The notes under the pieces: model-generated
Databases searched by the model: none
What the model was told of the DNA's origin: nothing
The model's input: the letters and a program-made list of their open reading frames with translations, nothing else
Assembly: GCA_964357255.1 (NCBI GenBank)
Contig: CAYHKQ010000010.1
Coordinates: 1 to 40,560, forward strand
Length of the DNA stretch: 40,560 bases
Direction: 5' to 3'
Source: JBBTIS01 sp038059855
GTDB taxonomy: Bacteria > Elusimicrobiota > Elusimicrobia > JACQPE01
Program-made: the position numbers and the translations under genes
Shown: positions 8,686-16,584 of the stretch, piece after piece
Layout of the letters: the number at the start of each line of letters is the position of its first letter
Position numbering within the stretch: position 1 is the first letter of the stretch

Positions 8686-9618
8686 TTATTGAACTAGACG
8701 GGCCAAATCTCCGTTCGAGGGCATTCTGGCCGCGCCTTTCATTTGGCCTTTGGACATTCCTTCCATAACTTCAATAATAGCCATTTCTCCGAGCTTTTCT
8801 TCAGTCCGGCCGATCACCAATCCCGTGGACGGGCTTCGGATTTCCTTGCCCAACTTAAAGATCATAAGTTTTAAGTCGTTTTCCATCCCGGATTCCATTC
8901 CTGCGTCAATGTAAACCGTGCTGCCATCCACGTCGGCCACTCGGCAGGACCAGGGCCTTTTGTTGATTTGCGAGGTGATGTTTTCGACGAGTTGAGAGAT
9001 CGCGGCCCTGAGCGCATCGCCTTCAAGGCCCTCGTTGTAGCCGCCGCGGGTCCCCATGCCGAGAAACTGACCGGTCGCGGACTTGGCCTCTCCCTTGCCG
9101 GAGTCGGCGTAGAGAACCTGCCCCGTCTCCGCGTCCACCACGCGAATATCAACCGTGGTCTGGGCGGATTGACGTTTTGATTGGGTGATCAAATAATCCG
9201 ATCCCGTGGTGTTGACGCCGAAATTAGAGATGGCTCCGGTGACAATGGCGTTTAAGCCCAGCACCTTGCCCATTTGGGCCGCGGTGTTGGAATCCACCAC
9301 GCCCGTGGCTCCGAGTTTTTGCTCCTCCATAAGTTTATTGAGCTTGTCGCGTTCCACCACGATAAACTTGCCTGTTTTGGCGAGTTCGGTAATTAAGATG
9401 TCAGCCGCGGCGCCCCCTAATCGGTTTTGGCCGTAGGCGGTTTTGTTTTCAAAATCTACGACGCCGACGCGGCGCTTTGGCCCGGTGTATTTGGATTCAA
9501 CTTTTTCCGTGACATTGGCGGATACGGTTTGCTTCATTTTCGTGGACTGCGTGGCGGCGCAACCGGCGAACAATCCCGCGGCCGCTATGACTTGAAGGGT
9601 TTTGATGTTAGTGATCAT
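8686..9618 (-). CDS. CsgG-family outer-membrane lipoprotein
   Basis: 310 residues from the ATG at 9618, preceded by AAAGGAGAAAACTT. Lipobox LFAGC gives C20. Residues 45-220 match the CsgG family: RRVGVVDFENKT, then GGAAADILITELAKTGKFIVVERDKLNKLMEEQ, then LGLNAIVTGAISNFG and TTVDIRVVDAETGQVLYADSGKGEA. CsgG proteins form oligomeric secretion channels in the curli system, and relatives build envelope or flagellar rings. The C-terminal ~85 residues (SCRVADVDGSTVYIDAGMES... to the end) form a small beta domain of the FlgT_C type. It lies 23 nt behind the GNA1162-like gene and 59 nt before the LPP20-like gene. No csgA/B-like curlin was recognised. Confidence 0.85.
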   Translation of the reverse strand: MITNIKTLQVIAAAGLFAGCAATQSTKMKQTVSANVTEKVESKYTGPKRRVGVVDFENKTAYGQNRLGGAAADILITELAKTGKFIVVERDKLNKLMEEQKLGATGVVDSNTAAQMGKVLGLNAIVTGAISNFGVNTTGSDYLITQSKRQSAQTTVDIRVVDAETGQVLYADSGKGEAKSATGQFLGMGTRGGYNEGLEGDALRAAISQLVENITSQINKRPWSCRVADVDGSTVYIDAGMESGMENDLKLMIFKLGKEIRSPSTGLVIGRTEEKLGEMAIIEVMEGMSKGQMKGAARMPSNGDLARLVQ

Positions 9619-9641
9619 AAGTTTTCTCCTTTTTACTTTTG

Positions 9642-10253
9642 TTACCAATTTTTACGCGTTTTATTTAAATTTTTTACAAGCTGGGCGACAACCATCTCCG
9701 TTTCCTGTCGCAGTGGATTTTTAAGAATGTTTTCAAGCATTTTGTTGGCGTATCCTGAGACGAGATTGTCCCTGATCGCGTCCTTATCCAGGCCGAATTT
9801 TTTGTTGGAGTATTTTTTTTGCGCTTCCCAGATAGTTTGGCCGGTTTTTGCGTCCACCAGTTTGAGCTTGGCCTCCACAACCCGGTTGGAATAGACGCCG
9901 ATATTCATGTTTTTAAATTCCACGAGCTCGCCGTAGACCAGGGCCTCCGTGTCGAGAAGCAGGCCGAGTTTTTGCGGGGTTGTGGCATTGATTTGTCCGC
10001 CGTCGGTGATGCCCAGGCTTTTGAGTTTTTCGTCAATGTCCTGAGAGTTTGCCAGTTCATACTGCGAGGCGGCCAGACGGGTTTCCAGAACATTGCGAAT
10101 CACCAGCGGCCCCTGCATATCCACGGAGAGATTGCTAAAAGGAAGGACGGCGATTTTGACCGGGAAAGGCTCCGCGTGACGAACGATCGGGCCCCTGCCG
10201 GCGCACCCTGCTATAAAGATCAAAGAAAAAATTACGCTTGAGAACCTTTCCAT
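9642..10253 (-). CDS. GNA1162/DUF799-like lipoprotein
   Basis: 203 residues from the ATG at 10253 (purine-rich AAGGGGGTGGGAT upstream). Lipobox IAGC gives C17. The body resembles the GNA1162/DUF799 lipoproteins, which share the alpha/beta fold of CsgG and TolB N-terminal domains: VKIAVLPFSNLS, then RNVLETRLAASQYELANSQDIDEKLKSLGI, then LLLDTEALVYGELVEF and a beta hairpin ending VEAKLKLVDAKTGQTIWEAQ. In Neisseria the GNA1162 gene is co-transcribed with a CsgG-like lipoprotein. It is the first gene of this cluster, with a good promoter upstream. Confidence 0.75.
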   Translation of the reverse strand: MERFSSVIFSLIFIAGCAGRGPIVRHAEPFPVKIAVLPFSNLSVDMQGPLVIRNVLETRLAASQYELANSQDIDEKLKSLGITDGGQINATTPQKLGLLLDTEALVYGELVEFKNMNIGVYSNRVVEAKLKLVDAKTGQTIWEAQKKYSNKKFGLDKDAIRDNLVSGYANKMLENILKNPLRQETEMVVAQLVKNLNKTRKNW

Positions 10254-10279
10254 ATCCCACCCCCTTGTTATCCTGATTG

Positions 10280-10308
10280 ACTCTACCACAACAATTTTTT
10301 TCTTTCAA
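10280..10308 (-). promoter_or_regulatory. candidate sigma-70 promoter of the lipoprotein cluster
   Basis: On the minus strand TTGAAA (10308-10303), a 17 nt spacer, then TAGAGT (10285-10280), 26 nt upstream of the ATG at 10253. It lies in the 86 nt gap after lysA, so the cluster can be transcribed independently of lysA. Confidence 0.55.
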
Positions 10309-10339
10309 GCCCGCGTTGTTAACTGAAAGTGAAGACGCT

Positions 10340-11608
10340 TTAGCGGTCCTGTCGGACCATGTCTTTGAGTGATTCGCGATGGACCGCGAGGCGGGCTTGG
10401 GCGCGGCGCGCGAAAATTACGGCGGGGCGGGGGTAGCGGTTGTAATTGGAGGCCATGGAGTAATTGTAAGCGCCGGTGTCGAAGGCGGCCAAAACATCCC
10501 CCCTTTGCGGCGAGGGTAGGCGCACATTTTCAAAGAGAACGTCCGTTTCGCAATGTTTGCCGGCCACGGTGCAGAGTTGGGTGGGTTTGGCGTGGATTTT
10601 ATTGGCTAGGGCTACCCGGTATTTAGCGCCATAGAGCGCGGGTCTCGGGTTATCGCTCAAGCCTCCGTCCACCAGGACGAAGGTTTTGCCGGAGGGCAGT
10701 TTTTTGACGTAGTGCACGGTGTATAGGGTCGTGCCCGCCGGCCCTACGATGGACCGGCCTGGCTCCACGATCAGGCGGGGGAGCGGATAGATTTTACGGC
10801 AACATTGCTCCAGCACGGTTTTGCCGATGACGCGCGCTAGTCGATCCACGCTGGGCGGCCGGCGTTTTTGAGCGTATTGGATCGCTAAGCCACCGCCCAA
10901 ATTCAATTCGTCAAAGACGCGGCCGGTGCGGCGCTGAAAGTGTTTTAAAAAATCGAACAGAATTTCGATCATGGCGCCGAAGGGTTTTAGATCAAAAATT
11001 TGACTGCCGAGATGCGCGTGGAAGCCGCGCAGTCGCACGCGGCCCAGGCAGAGCGCGCGAGAAGCCGCGCGCGCAGCCGGGGCCGCGTTGATGGGGATGC
11101 CAAATTTGGGTTCAACGGGGCCGGGCTTAATGAACCGGTGCGTTGCGACTTCGATTCCAGGCGCCAAGCGCAGAAGAATATGCGCTGTTTTTTTCAGCCG
11201 GGCGGCCAGGGTGTTTAAAATTTCTAACTCTTGAGCGCTGTCCACGATTATGCGGCCGACTCCGGATTTTAGCGCCATAACCATTTCCTCTTCGGTTTTG
11301 CAGTTGCCGTGCAAGTGAATGCGTTCGGGCGGAAATTTGGCTTTAAGCGCCGTGTGCAATTCTCCGGCTGAGGCAACGTCGAGGCCGGCTCTTTCACCTG
11401 CAAGCAGGCGGCACATGGCCGTGGTCAAAAATGCCTTGCCGGCGTAAGCCACGTCAGAGCGGCCCGGGTAATGCCGGGCCAGAGCATCTTGATAGGTTTT
11501 GATATTTAGGCGGACCAGGGATTCGTCAAGGACGTACAGGGGCGTGCCGAAACACTTGGCCAATGCGGTCGCGTCGCAACCGCCGATGAGCAGATGTTCA
11601 GATCGCAT
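10340..11608 (-). CDS. lysA: diaminopimelate decarboxylase (PLP-dependent)
   Basis: Catalyses the last step of lysine synthesis, meso-diaminopimelate to lysine. 422 residues, normal length. The fold-type III features are present: PLP lysine in YAGKAF (K58), FHAHLGSQIFD, the phosphate-binding LNLGGGLAIQY (about 232-242), EPGRS (about 281-285), and the C-terminal FDTGAYNYSMASNYN. The substrate-binding CESGD motif reads CETDV (about 355-359), a departure that could slightly alter specificity toward a related amino-acid decarboxylase. There is no SD; TATAGT lies exactly 6 nt before the ATG, suggesting a leaderless mRNA. It is divergent from the proline dehydrogenase operon across 35 nt. Confidence 0.92.
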   Translation of the reverse strand: MRSEHLLIGGCDATALAKCFGTPLYVLDESLVRLNIKTYQDALARHYPGRSDVAYAGKAFLTTAMCRLLAGERAGLDVASAGELHTALKAKFPPERIHLHGNCKTEEEMVMALKSGVGRIIVDSAQELEILNTLAARLKKTAHILLRLAPGIEVATHRFIKPGPVEPKFGIPINAAPAARAASRALCLGRVRLRGFHAHLGSQIFDLKPFGAMIEILFDFLKHFQRRTGRVFDELNLGGGLAIQYAQKRRPPSVDRLARVIGKTVLEQCCRKIYPLPRLIVEPGRSIVGPAGTTLYTVHYVKKLPSGKTFVLVDGGLSDNPRPALYGAKYRVALANKIHAKPTQLCTVAGKHCETDVLFENVRLPSPQRGDVLAAFDTGAYNYSMASNYNRYPRPAVIFARRAQARLAVHRESLKDMVRQDR

Positions 11609-11614
11609 AGAGGA

Positions 11615-11632
11615 ACTATAAAATTTTTATAG
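11615..11632. promoter_or_regulatory. divergent promoter palindrome between lysA and proline dehydrogenase
   Basis: CTATAAAATTTTTATAG (11616-11632) is a perfect 8+8 bp palindrome with one central base. Its left arm gives TATAAA reading right, 21 nt before the ATG at 11644. Reading left, TATAGT (11620-11615) is 6 nt from the lysA ATG. The two transcription units therefore appear to share one AT-rich element. No clear -35 boxes were seen. Confidence 0.5.
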
Positions 11633-11643
11633 GATTCAAACAG

Positions 11644-12495
11644 ATGTTTTTTATAGCCAGACGATTTGTCGCCGGCTTGAGCAAGGAGGAGGCTTTGGGC
11701 CGCGCCCGCGAAATCGCGCAGAGGGGCGTTTTGTCCACTATGGATTTTTTGGGCGAACACGTCGAGGATCCCGGCGCGGCCCAATCCGTTGCCCGGGAAT
11801 ACAGGGAGCTTTTGGAAATGATCGCCGCTCTTAACGGCGGGGAGCCTCACCCGACCCTTTCGATTAAGCCTACGCATCTTGGTCTTGACATCGGCGACGA
11901 AACGGCGTACCAAAGCATGAAAAGCGTTTTGCAAGCGGCTCGGCGCTATGATAATTTTGTGCGTTTGGACATGGAGGGATCTGCGTACACGGAGCGCACG
12001 ATCGGGCTGTTCAACCGGTTGCACAAAGAATTCGGCGATCATGCCGGCATCGTGATTCAGGCCTATCTTTACCGTAGCGCCGATGACATCGCCGATCTTA
12101 ACGCGACTAAAGCCCGCGTGCGCTTGTGCAAAGGCGCCTACAAGGAATCCGCGGGCATCGCTTTTAAGGGCAAGGCGGACGTTGATCAAAATTATGACCT
12201 GCTTTGCGAAGCGCTGATGAAGAGCGGCAATTGTCCGGCCATCGCCACTCATGATGAAATTCGTATTAGAAACGCCATCGCTTACGCCCGCAAGCACGGC
12301 CGCGATATCAAGGATTTTGAGTTTCAAATGCTCTTGGGAGTTAGGACTAAATTGGCCATGGATTTAGCTAAAAGCGGCTTCCGCGTCCGTCTGTATCTGC
12401 CTTATGGCCGCGAGTGGTTGAGTTATTTTTATCGCAGAATCAGAGAGCGGAAGGAAAATTTTCTTTTCGCGGCGCGAAATCTTTTTTGGAGGTAA
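11644..12495 (+). CDS. proline dehydrogenase
   Basis: FAD enzyme oxidising proline to pyrroline-5-carboxylate. 283 residues, the size of monofunctional PutB-type enzymes. The (beta/alpha)8 barrel signatures are present: SIKPT (73-77), RLDMEG (107-112), RLCKGAYKE (160-168), and the substrate-binding YLPYGREWLSYFYRRIRER near 253-271, whose two consecutive arginines bind the proline carboxylate in the family. AGGA about 9 nt upstream supports the start. It is first in a rightward operon with a threonine dehydrogenase-like gene (stop and next SD overlap) and kbl. No P5C dehydrogenase lies in the window, so the second step must be encoded elsewhere or the product used otherwise. Confidence 0.92.
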   Translation: MFFIARRFVAGLSKEEALGRAREIAQRGVLSTMDFLGEHVEDPGAAQSVAREYRELLEMIAALNGGEPHPTLSIKPTHLGLDIGDETAYQSMKSVLQAARRYDNFVRLDMEGSAYTERTIGLFNRLHKEFGDHAGIVIQAYLYRSADDIADLNATKARVRLCKGAYKESAGIAFKGKADVDQNYDLLCEALMKSGNCPAIATHDEIRIRNAIAYARKHGRDIKDFEFQMLLGVRTKLAMDLAKSGFRVRLYLPYGREWLSYFYRRIRERKENFLFAARNLFWR

Positions 12496-12497
12496 TC

Positions 12498-13547
12498 ATG
12501 CTGGCGCTTGTTAAAACCAAACGCGCTTCAGGCGCTGAATTGACAGAGGTGGATCCGCCAAAGCCCGGCCCGGATGAAGTCTTGTTAAAAATTCATCGCG
12601 CCTCGATTTGCGGTAGCGACTTATCAATTTATTTTTGGAAGTCTTGGGCTGTGAATCGTATTAAGCCGCCCCTCGTTTTTGGGCATGAGATTTGCGGCGA
12701 GATCGTGGAGTTGGGTAAGGACGTCAATGGATTCTCGGTGGGCGACAAGGTGGCGGTGGAATCCCATATTTATTGCGGCGGATGCGCGAGCTGTGCCGCC
12801 GGCGATAAACATTTGTGCCGGCGAATGGCCCTTATCGGCATTGACACTAACGGCGGCTTTGCCGAGTATTTGGCTCTGCCGCGCCGCGTTCTTTGGAAGC
12901 TGGGCGGTTCGGTGTCTTATGATGAAGCGAGTCTTCTTGAGCCTCTTGGCAATGCGATTTATGCCACCGGCGTTGAGCCGGTTGAGGATAAGACGGTTTT
13001 GGTTTTAGGTTGCGGACCCCAGGGTCTTTTTGCGGTGCAGGTGGCCCGTGCCAGGGGCGCCTCGCTCGTGGTCGGAGTCGAAAGAAGCGTTTTTAGGGCT
13101 AATCTCGCCAAAAAATTCGGCGCTCATCATGTGATCCGGCCCGAGGATGGCGCGAAGGATTTGCTCGAGCGACTGCTTTCCTTTAGTCAAACGAAGGAAG
13201 GGTTCGACGTTTGCCTGGAAATGTCCGGTTCTCCGGCGCTCGCTCCCTTGGCTTTTCAGGCGCTCAGAAACGGCGGGCGGCTCTCGCTTTTTGGAACCAC
13301 GGCCGGCAAGATGGGCATTGATCTTGGCGAGGACATCGTTTTTCGCGGTCTGCGTATTTACGGTATTTTAGGACGCCGCATTTTCGACACCTGGGTGGAG
13401 ATGGAACAATTGTTAGACTCGGGAAAAATTAATTTGGGCGCCATTATTACTCACCGCCTGCCCCTGACCCAGGCCCATGAGGCGTTTGAAATTTTTTCAT
13501 CTCCCGATAAAAATTGCGGGAAAATTATTTTTGAAGTGGATAAGTGA
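12498..13547 (+). CDS. tdh: zinc alcohol dehydrogenase, probable L-threonine 3-dehydrogenase
   Basis: NAD-dependent oxidation of threonine to 2-amino-3-ketobutyrate is the likely reaction. The start is ATG 12498, because TTGGAGG overlaps the preceding stop codon. 349 residues. Catalytic zinc ligands C38 and H63-E64; structural zinc cysteines C93, C96, C99 and C107; Rossmann motif GCGPQG near 173-178. The N-terminal pattern ICGSDLSIYFW...GHEICGEIVELGKDV is close to Tdh. The His of the Tdh CGTDVHIY element is Ser here (S43), so activity on another polyol or amino-alcohol cannot be excluded. The strongest argument for Tdh is that the next gene encodes the enzyme that consumes its product. Confidence 0.82.
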   Translation: MLALVKTKRASGAELTEVDPPKPGPDEVLLKIHRASICGSDLSIYFWKSWAVNRIKPPLVFGHEICGEIVELGKDVNGFSVGDKVAVESHIYCGGCASCAAGDKHLCRRMALIGIDTNGGFAEYLALPRRVLWKLGGSVSYDEASLLEPLGNAIYATGVEPVEDKTVLVLGCGPQGLFAVQVARARGASLVVGVERSVFRANLAKKFGAHHVIRPEDGAKDLLERLLSFSQTKEGFDVCLEMSGSPALAPLAFQALRNGGRLSLFGTTAGKMGIDLGEDIVFRGLRIYGILGRRIFDTWVEMEQLLDSGKINLGAIITHRLPLTQAHEAFEIFSSPDKNCGKIIFEVDK

Positions 13548-13551
13548 ATAG

Positions 13552-13695
13552 GAATTTCTTTAGCCAATCGAAGTGGCCAAGGAAGGCCGCTCGTGGTGAG
13601 ATTGTCGAACCATGAGCAAAACGCGAACTTCGCCTTGGCTCATCCTTCGACAAGCTCAGGATGAGCGGTGTAACTTCAAATGGCTAAAGAAATTC
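13552..13695. repeat. 144 bp palindromic element, family B copy 1
   Basis: Bounded by perfect 15 bp inverted ends GAATTTCTTTAGCCA / TGGCTAAAGAAATTC. Inside are GGTGAGATTGTCGAACCATG and CATCCTTCGACAAGCTCAGG with inverted partners, the widely seen 'CTTCGACAAGCTCAGGATGAGC' class of repeat. It is 143/144 identical to 37436-37579. It fills the gap between tdh and kbl. Confidence 0.92.
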
Positions 13696-13727
13696 GTGAA
13701 TAGCCTTATTGTCGCCTGGCCGGTTAG

Positions 13728-14921
13728 ATGAAAACTAGAGCTTCGCCGTTGTTATTTCTTAACGAGGAGTTGAACGCGTTGGCCGCCCAGGGCGTTTTGC
13801 GCCCGTTGCGCGTGCTCCAAACTCCTCAATTGCCAGTGGCCGTCATTGACGGCAAAAAAGTCGTTAATCTTAGCTCCAATAATTACCTTGGCCTGGCTAC
13901 GCACCCCAAGCTTATAGCCGCGGCCAAGGAGGCGATTGATGAATTCGGCGTGGGAACCGCGGCGGTGCGGCCGATTATCGGCACCCAGACTATCCATTGC
14001 CGGCTTGAAGATCGCTTAGCGTGTTTTAAGGGAACCGAGGCGGCCCTGGTCTTGCAGTCTGGGTTTGCGACCAATGTCGGCGTGGTTCAAAGCGTTTTGA
14101 GCGACGAGCGCGACGTGTTGATTTCCGACGAATTAAATCACGCCTCCATCATAGACGGAGGCAGACTTTCTAAAGCCAAACGTTTTATTTATCCGCATCG
14201 GGACATGAAAGCCCTGGCGGTCCTTTTGGAGGCTCACGCCAGGGGCGCGCGGCGCGTGATGATTGTCACGGACGGAGTTTTTTCAATGGACGGCGACGTG
14301 GCTCCCCTGCCGGAAATTGTCGAGTTGGCCGAGGGTCATGGCGCTATTGTCATGGTGGACGACGCGCATGCCAGCGGCGTGATGGGTCCCAATGGACGCG
14401 GCACGCCGGCTCATTTTGGGTTGACAGAGCGGGTTCCTATTCAAATTGGCACGCTGTCCAAGGCCATTGCCTCGATCGGCGGCTACGTGGCCGGCACAAA
14501 AGAAATGAAGCGGTTTTTAATGGCCAAGGCCCGGCCGTTTCTTTTTTCCAGTTCCCATCCGCCGAGCGTGGCCGCCACCGCCCTGGCGGCCCTCGATGTT
14601 TTGGAAAATGATTCACAGCGCATCGAGCGCTTATGGAAAAACACCCGGTTTTTCAAGGAAGATCTCAAAAAAATGGGATTTAACACCGGCGCCTCCGAAA
14701 CCCCCATTACGCCCGTCATCGTAGGCGATACGACCAAGGCCCGTCAACTGGAAGAAAAATTATTTGACGAGGGCGTGTTCGTCCTCTCCATCGTCTACCC
14801 CACCGTAGCCCGAGGCAAGGAGCGCCTGCGCGCCATCGTCACCAGCGAACACAGCGTCAAAGACCTGGAATTCGCCCTTGCCAAATTCCAAAAAACCGGC
14901 AAGGCGCTGGGGATTATTTAA
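13728..14921 (+). CDS. kbl: glycine C-acetyltransferase (2-amino-3-ketobutyrate CoA ligase)
   Basis: PLP enzyme of the alpha-oxoamine synthase family that cleaves 2-amino-3-ketobutyrate with CoA to glycine and acetyl-CoA. 397 residues, normal size. Landmarks: SSNNYLGL (49-56), H138 in ELNHASIIDGG stacking on PLP, VDDAHASGVMG (210-220), and the Schiff-base lysine K245 in GTLSKAIASIGGY. The sequence PFLFSSSHPPSVAATALAAL and the C-terminal TSEHSVKDLEFAL are also typical. Closely related BioF/HemA-type synthases differ mainly in context, and the adjacent dehydrogenase favours Kbl. The ATG lacks a clear SD. A 144 bp repeat separates it from tdh. Confidence 0.92.
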   Translation: MKTRASPLLFLNEELNALAAQGVLRPLRVLQTPQLPVAVIDGKKVVNLSSNNYLGLATHPKLIAAAKEAIDEFGVGTAAVRPIIGTQTIHCRLEDRLACFKGTEAALVLQSGFATNVGVVQSVLSDERDVLISDELNHASIIDGGRLSKAKRFIYPHRDMKALAVLLEAHARGARRVMIVTDGVFSMDGDVAPLPEIVELAEGHGAIVMVDDAHASGVMGPNGRGTPAHFGLTERVPIQIGTLSKAIASIGGYVAGTKEMKRFLMAKARPFLFSSSHPPSVAATALAALDVLENDSQRIERLWKNTRFFKEDLKKMGFNTGASETPITPVIVGDTTKARQLEEKLFDEGVFVLSIVYPTVARGKERLRAIVTSEHSVKDLEFALAKFQKTGKALGII

Positions 14922-14971
14922 CGCTTTTTTTAACTCCTCAGGTCTACGGGAATTTTTTTTCGCCTCTCCAA

Positions 14972-15376
14972 TTATTGAGCAGGCTCCAGGCGCAAGACAG
15001 CAAGAGGGGCTTTTTGGGAGGCTCCTTCAAAAAAGCGCCCAAGAGTTTTTTCTGATGACGCGGGATTGTGCGACTGTTTATTCTTTTCTGACTCAAATAA
15101 CGATGGCTTAAATATCATTCCTCTTCTTTTGGCCTCAGCATGGTCGAATGGCAATTTAGTCTTTTCGTCAAATGTGGCCCCGCGCAGGTCGGCCCCGCGC
15201 AGGCTGCCGCATTCGCCACGGAAGTCTGGATTGTAACCCCGTTCGCCCCTGGGATTTTCGCAGCTTTTGCTATTAAAATTATAACGATACCCCTCGTCGT
15301 TGGCATAAGCACAGCGAAACGCGCTGGCCGTAAAAAGCAACAAGGATAAGAACAGAATCGTTTTTGAACGTTTCAT
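14972..15376 (-). CDS. secreted protein with short pentapeptide-type segment
   Basis: 134 residues with a signal peptide (MKRSKTILFLSLLLFTASAFRCAYA). The start is supported by GGAGG 9 nt upstream. The mature region has a Cys pair (SCENPR...GECGS) and a short LRGADLRGATFDEKTKLPF segment, which is pentapeptide-like (A(D/T)LRG units) and then the recurrent 'TKLPF...AEAKRRGMIF' ending known from other pentapeptide proteins. The final 35 residues look unstructured. Only about two full pentapeptide units are visible, so a complete quadrilateral beta-helix is not expected. Function unknown. Confidence 0.65.
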   Translation of the reverse strand: MKRSKTILFLSLLLFTASAFRCAYANDEGYRYNFNSKSCENPRGERGYNPDFRGECGSLRGADLRGATFDEKTKLPFDHAEAKRRGMIFKPSLFESEKNKQSHNPASSEKTLGRFFEGASQKAPLAVLRLEPAQ

Positions 15377-15457
15377 TTCAGTGAACCTCCGTATGAATTT
15401 ATGTGTTTTTGGTAAGACTGCTCGCCAAAATTTGACGATTTTTGATTTTGCATTATT

Positions 15458-15901
15458 TTATTTGCGTTTTAGCGGCGTCAGCTCTATGCGCTCACGGCCG
15501 ACGTCAATTTTGACGGCGAATAGGCTGAAGAACCCTCGCATACCGAGAAGCAAAGTCTGTTCATCCACGTGAGGTGAAAAATAAATGGTGGTTTCAAAGT
15601 GGTGACCGCCCAGCTCAAGTCCAACATGGTGAGGGTAGCCAATCACTTTTTGAGAAGCGATGCCGGTGAAAAGCTCGCCGCGTTCGTTCTCTATCGGCTT
15701 AATCCCAATCGTTTCGGCAATCTTGGCTGGGAACAGGTTGGCCGCCGCTCCTGAATCAATAATGGCGTAAGTTTCAAAGCTTTGTTTATTGGCCTTGTTC
15801 AAGATAGAAAGGCGTAATGCTGGCAAATAAACTGTTCGTGGCTCCGGTGCGAGGGGTGGCGTCAGATGACGCTTGGGCAGTGGGAAGGTTAAGGAAGGCA
15901 A
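15458..15901 (-). CDS. retropepsin-like aspartyl protease
   Basis: 147 residues. The catalytic triad lies in IIDSGAAANLFP (D49-S50-G51). The family's closing element is LLGMRGFFSLFAVKIDVGRERIELTP near the C-terminus, which matches bacterial single-domain retropepsin-like proteins ('lLGrdGFF...V.fd'). There is no signal peptide or membrane helix. The start is probably TTG at 15901, overlapping the end of the upstream small gene by 13 nt and so translationally coupled; no ATG lies near and no SD is visible. Such soluble proteins act as homodimers in the family. Substrate unknown. Confidence 0.75.
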   Translation of the reverse strand: MPSLTFPLPKRHLTPPLAPEPRTVYLPALRLSILNKANKQSFETYAIIDSGAAANLFPAKIAETIGIKPIENERGELFTGIASQKVIGYPHHVGLELGGHHFETTIYFSPHVDEQTLLLGMRGFFSLFAVKIDVGRERIELTPLKRK

Positions 15902-16137
15902 GAGGGGACAAAGTTGGTATCCCAGCGGGGGATACGAACATAAAGAGGTTTCTCGATCCCCTTTTCTTTGGTCGTCTGTACGACTATGGAGAGATCAGGA
16001 GAGTGCGCTAGTAGTTCTTTTTCATCTGAAGTCAAGGCGAGCCACTCTTCCTGAAAATCTCCAAACCGTTCGTAAATGTCCGTTGCTTTCATATCGGCCC
16101 CACTGTAAGGATAGGCTACATTGATCATTTTTTCCAT
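15889..16137 (-). CDS. small partner protein of the retropepsin-like gene, unknown
   Basis: 82 residues with no domain that I recognise. It is acidic and mainly helical in its first half (YERFGDFQEEWLALTSDEKELLAHSPD), then has beta-type stretches (LSIVVQTTKEKGIEKPLYVRIPRW). The alternative start at the fourth residue (ATG 16128) has GGAAAAA just upstream and is equally possible. It overlaps the protease gene by 13 nt, so the two are one unit. This arrangement of a small protein followed by a small enzyme resembles two-gene accessory modules, but nothing shows toxin-antitoxin function. Confidence 0.6.
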   Translation of the reverse strand: MEKMINVAYPYSGADMKATDIYERFGDFQEEWLALTSDEKELLAHSPDLSIVVQTTKEKGIEKPLYVRIPRWDTNFVPSCLP

Positions 16138-16584
16138 AGGAACTATCTATCCCATTTTAGCAAGTCAGGGTTGGTTTTAGGTGGTCCAGAATTATCCAAT
16201 ACAAGATGAGCCTGAAAAATACCCTGTTTCCAACGCAAGATGAGCCTGAAATGGCTGTGCGTATTTCGGCCAAAGTATCCACCCTTTTCGGAACAAAGCA
16301 GCCACCCCTCGGAGCGAAGCGACGCTGGCAACCGAATTATTTAATTAGTGGCTACTTTGCCCGCACCTCCTTGACCTTTTTACCCTTCTTTTTTTGCAGG
16401 AGCCTATGGATAACTTTTAGGAAGAACCGAGTGCGGGTCTGTGAGGGCAAAAGTCTAATTGACCGCACTGCTCGGAGGTTAATGGCTGACTGCCGAACGC
16501 TTGCGAATTATTGTTCAGTAGTTGAGGACAGTTTCACGGAAGTTCGTGGAATTACCGGACTCTTGATCGACCCTTTGGCTGGGT
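16138..16584. other. 447 bp region without a convincing gene; short direct repeat
   Basis: Open frames here (16143-16331 minus, 16206-16616 plus) have no coding-like composition, SD or family signature. A 16 bp direct repeat CAAGATGAGCCTGAAA is seen at 16202-16217 and 16235-16250 (33 bp period). I saw no terminator or palindromic element. It may be a decayed gene. Confidence 0.5.

Noticed and set aside
16143..16331. Minus-strand ORF with a stretch (HLVLDNSGPPKTNPDLLKW) faintly like the IS630 transposase DDE core
   Set aside because: Only about 15 residues resemble it, no second catalytic Asp/Glu or inverted ends are nearby, and composition is not gene-like.
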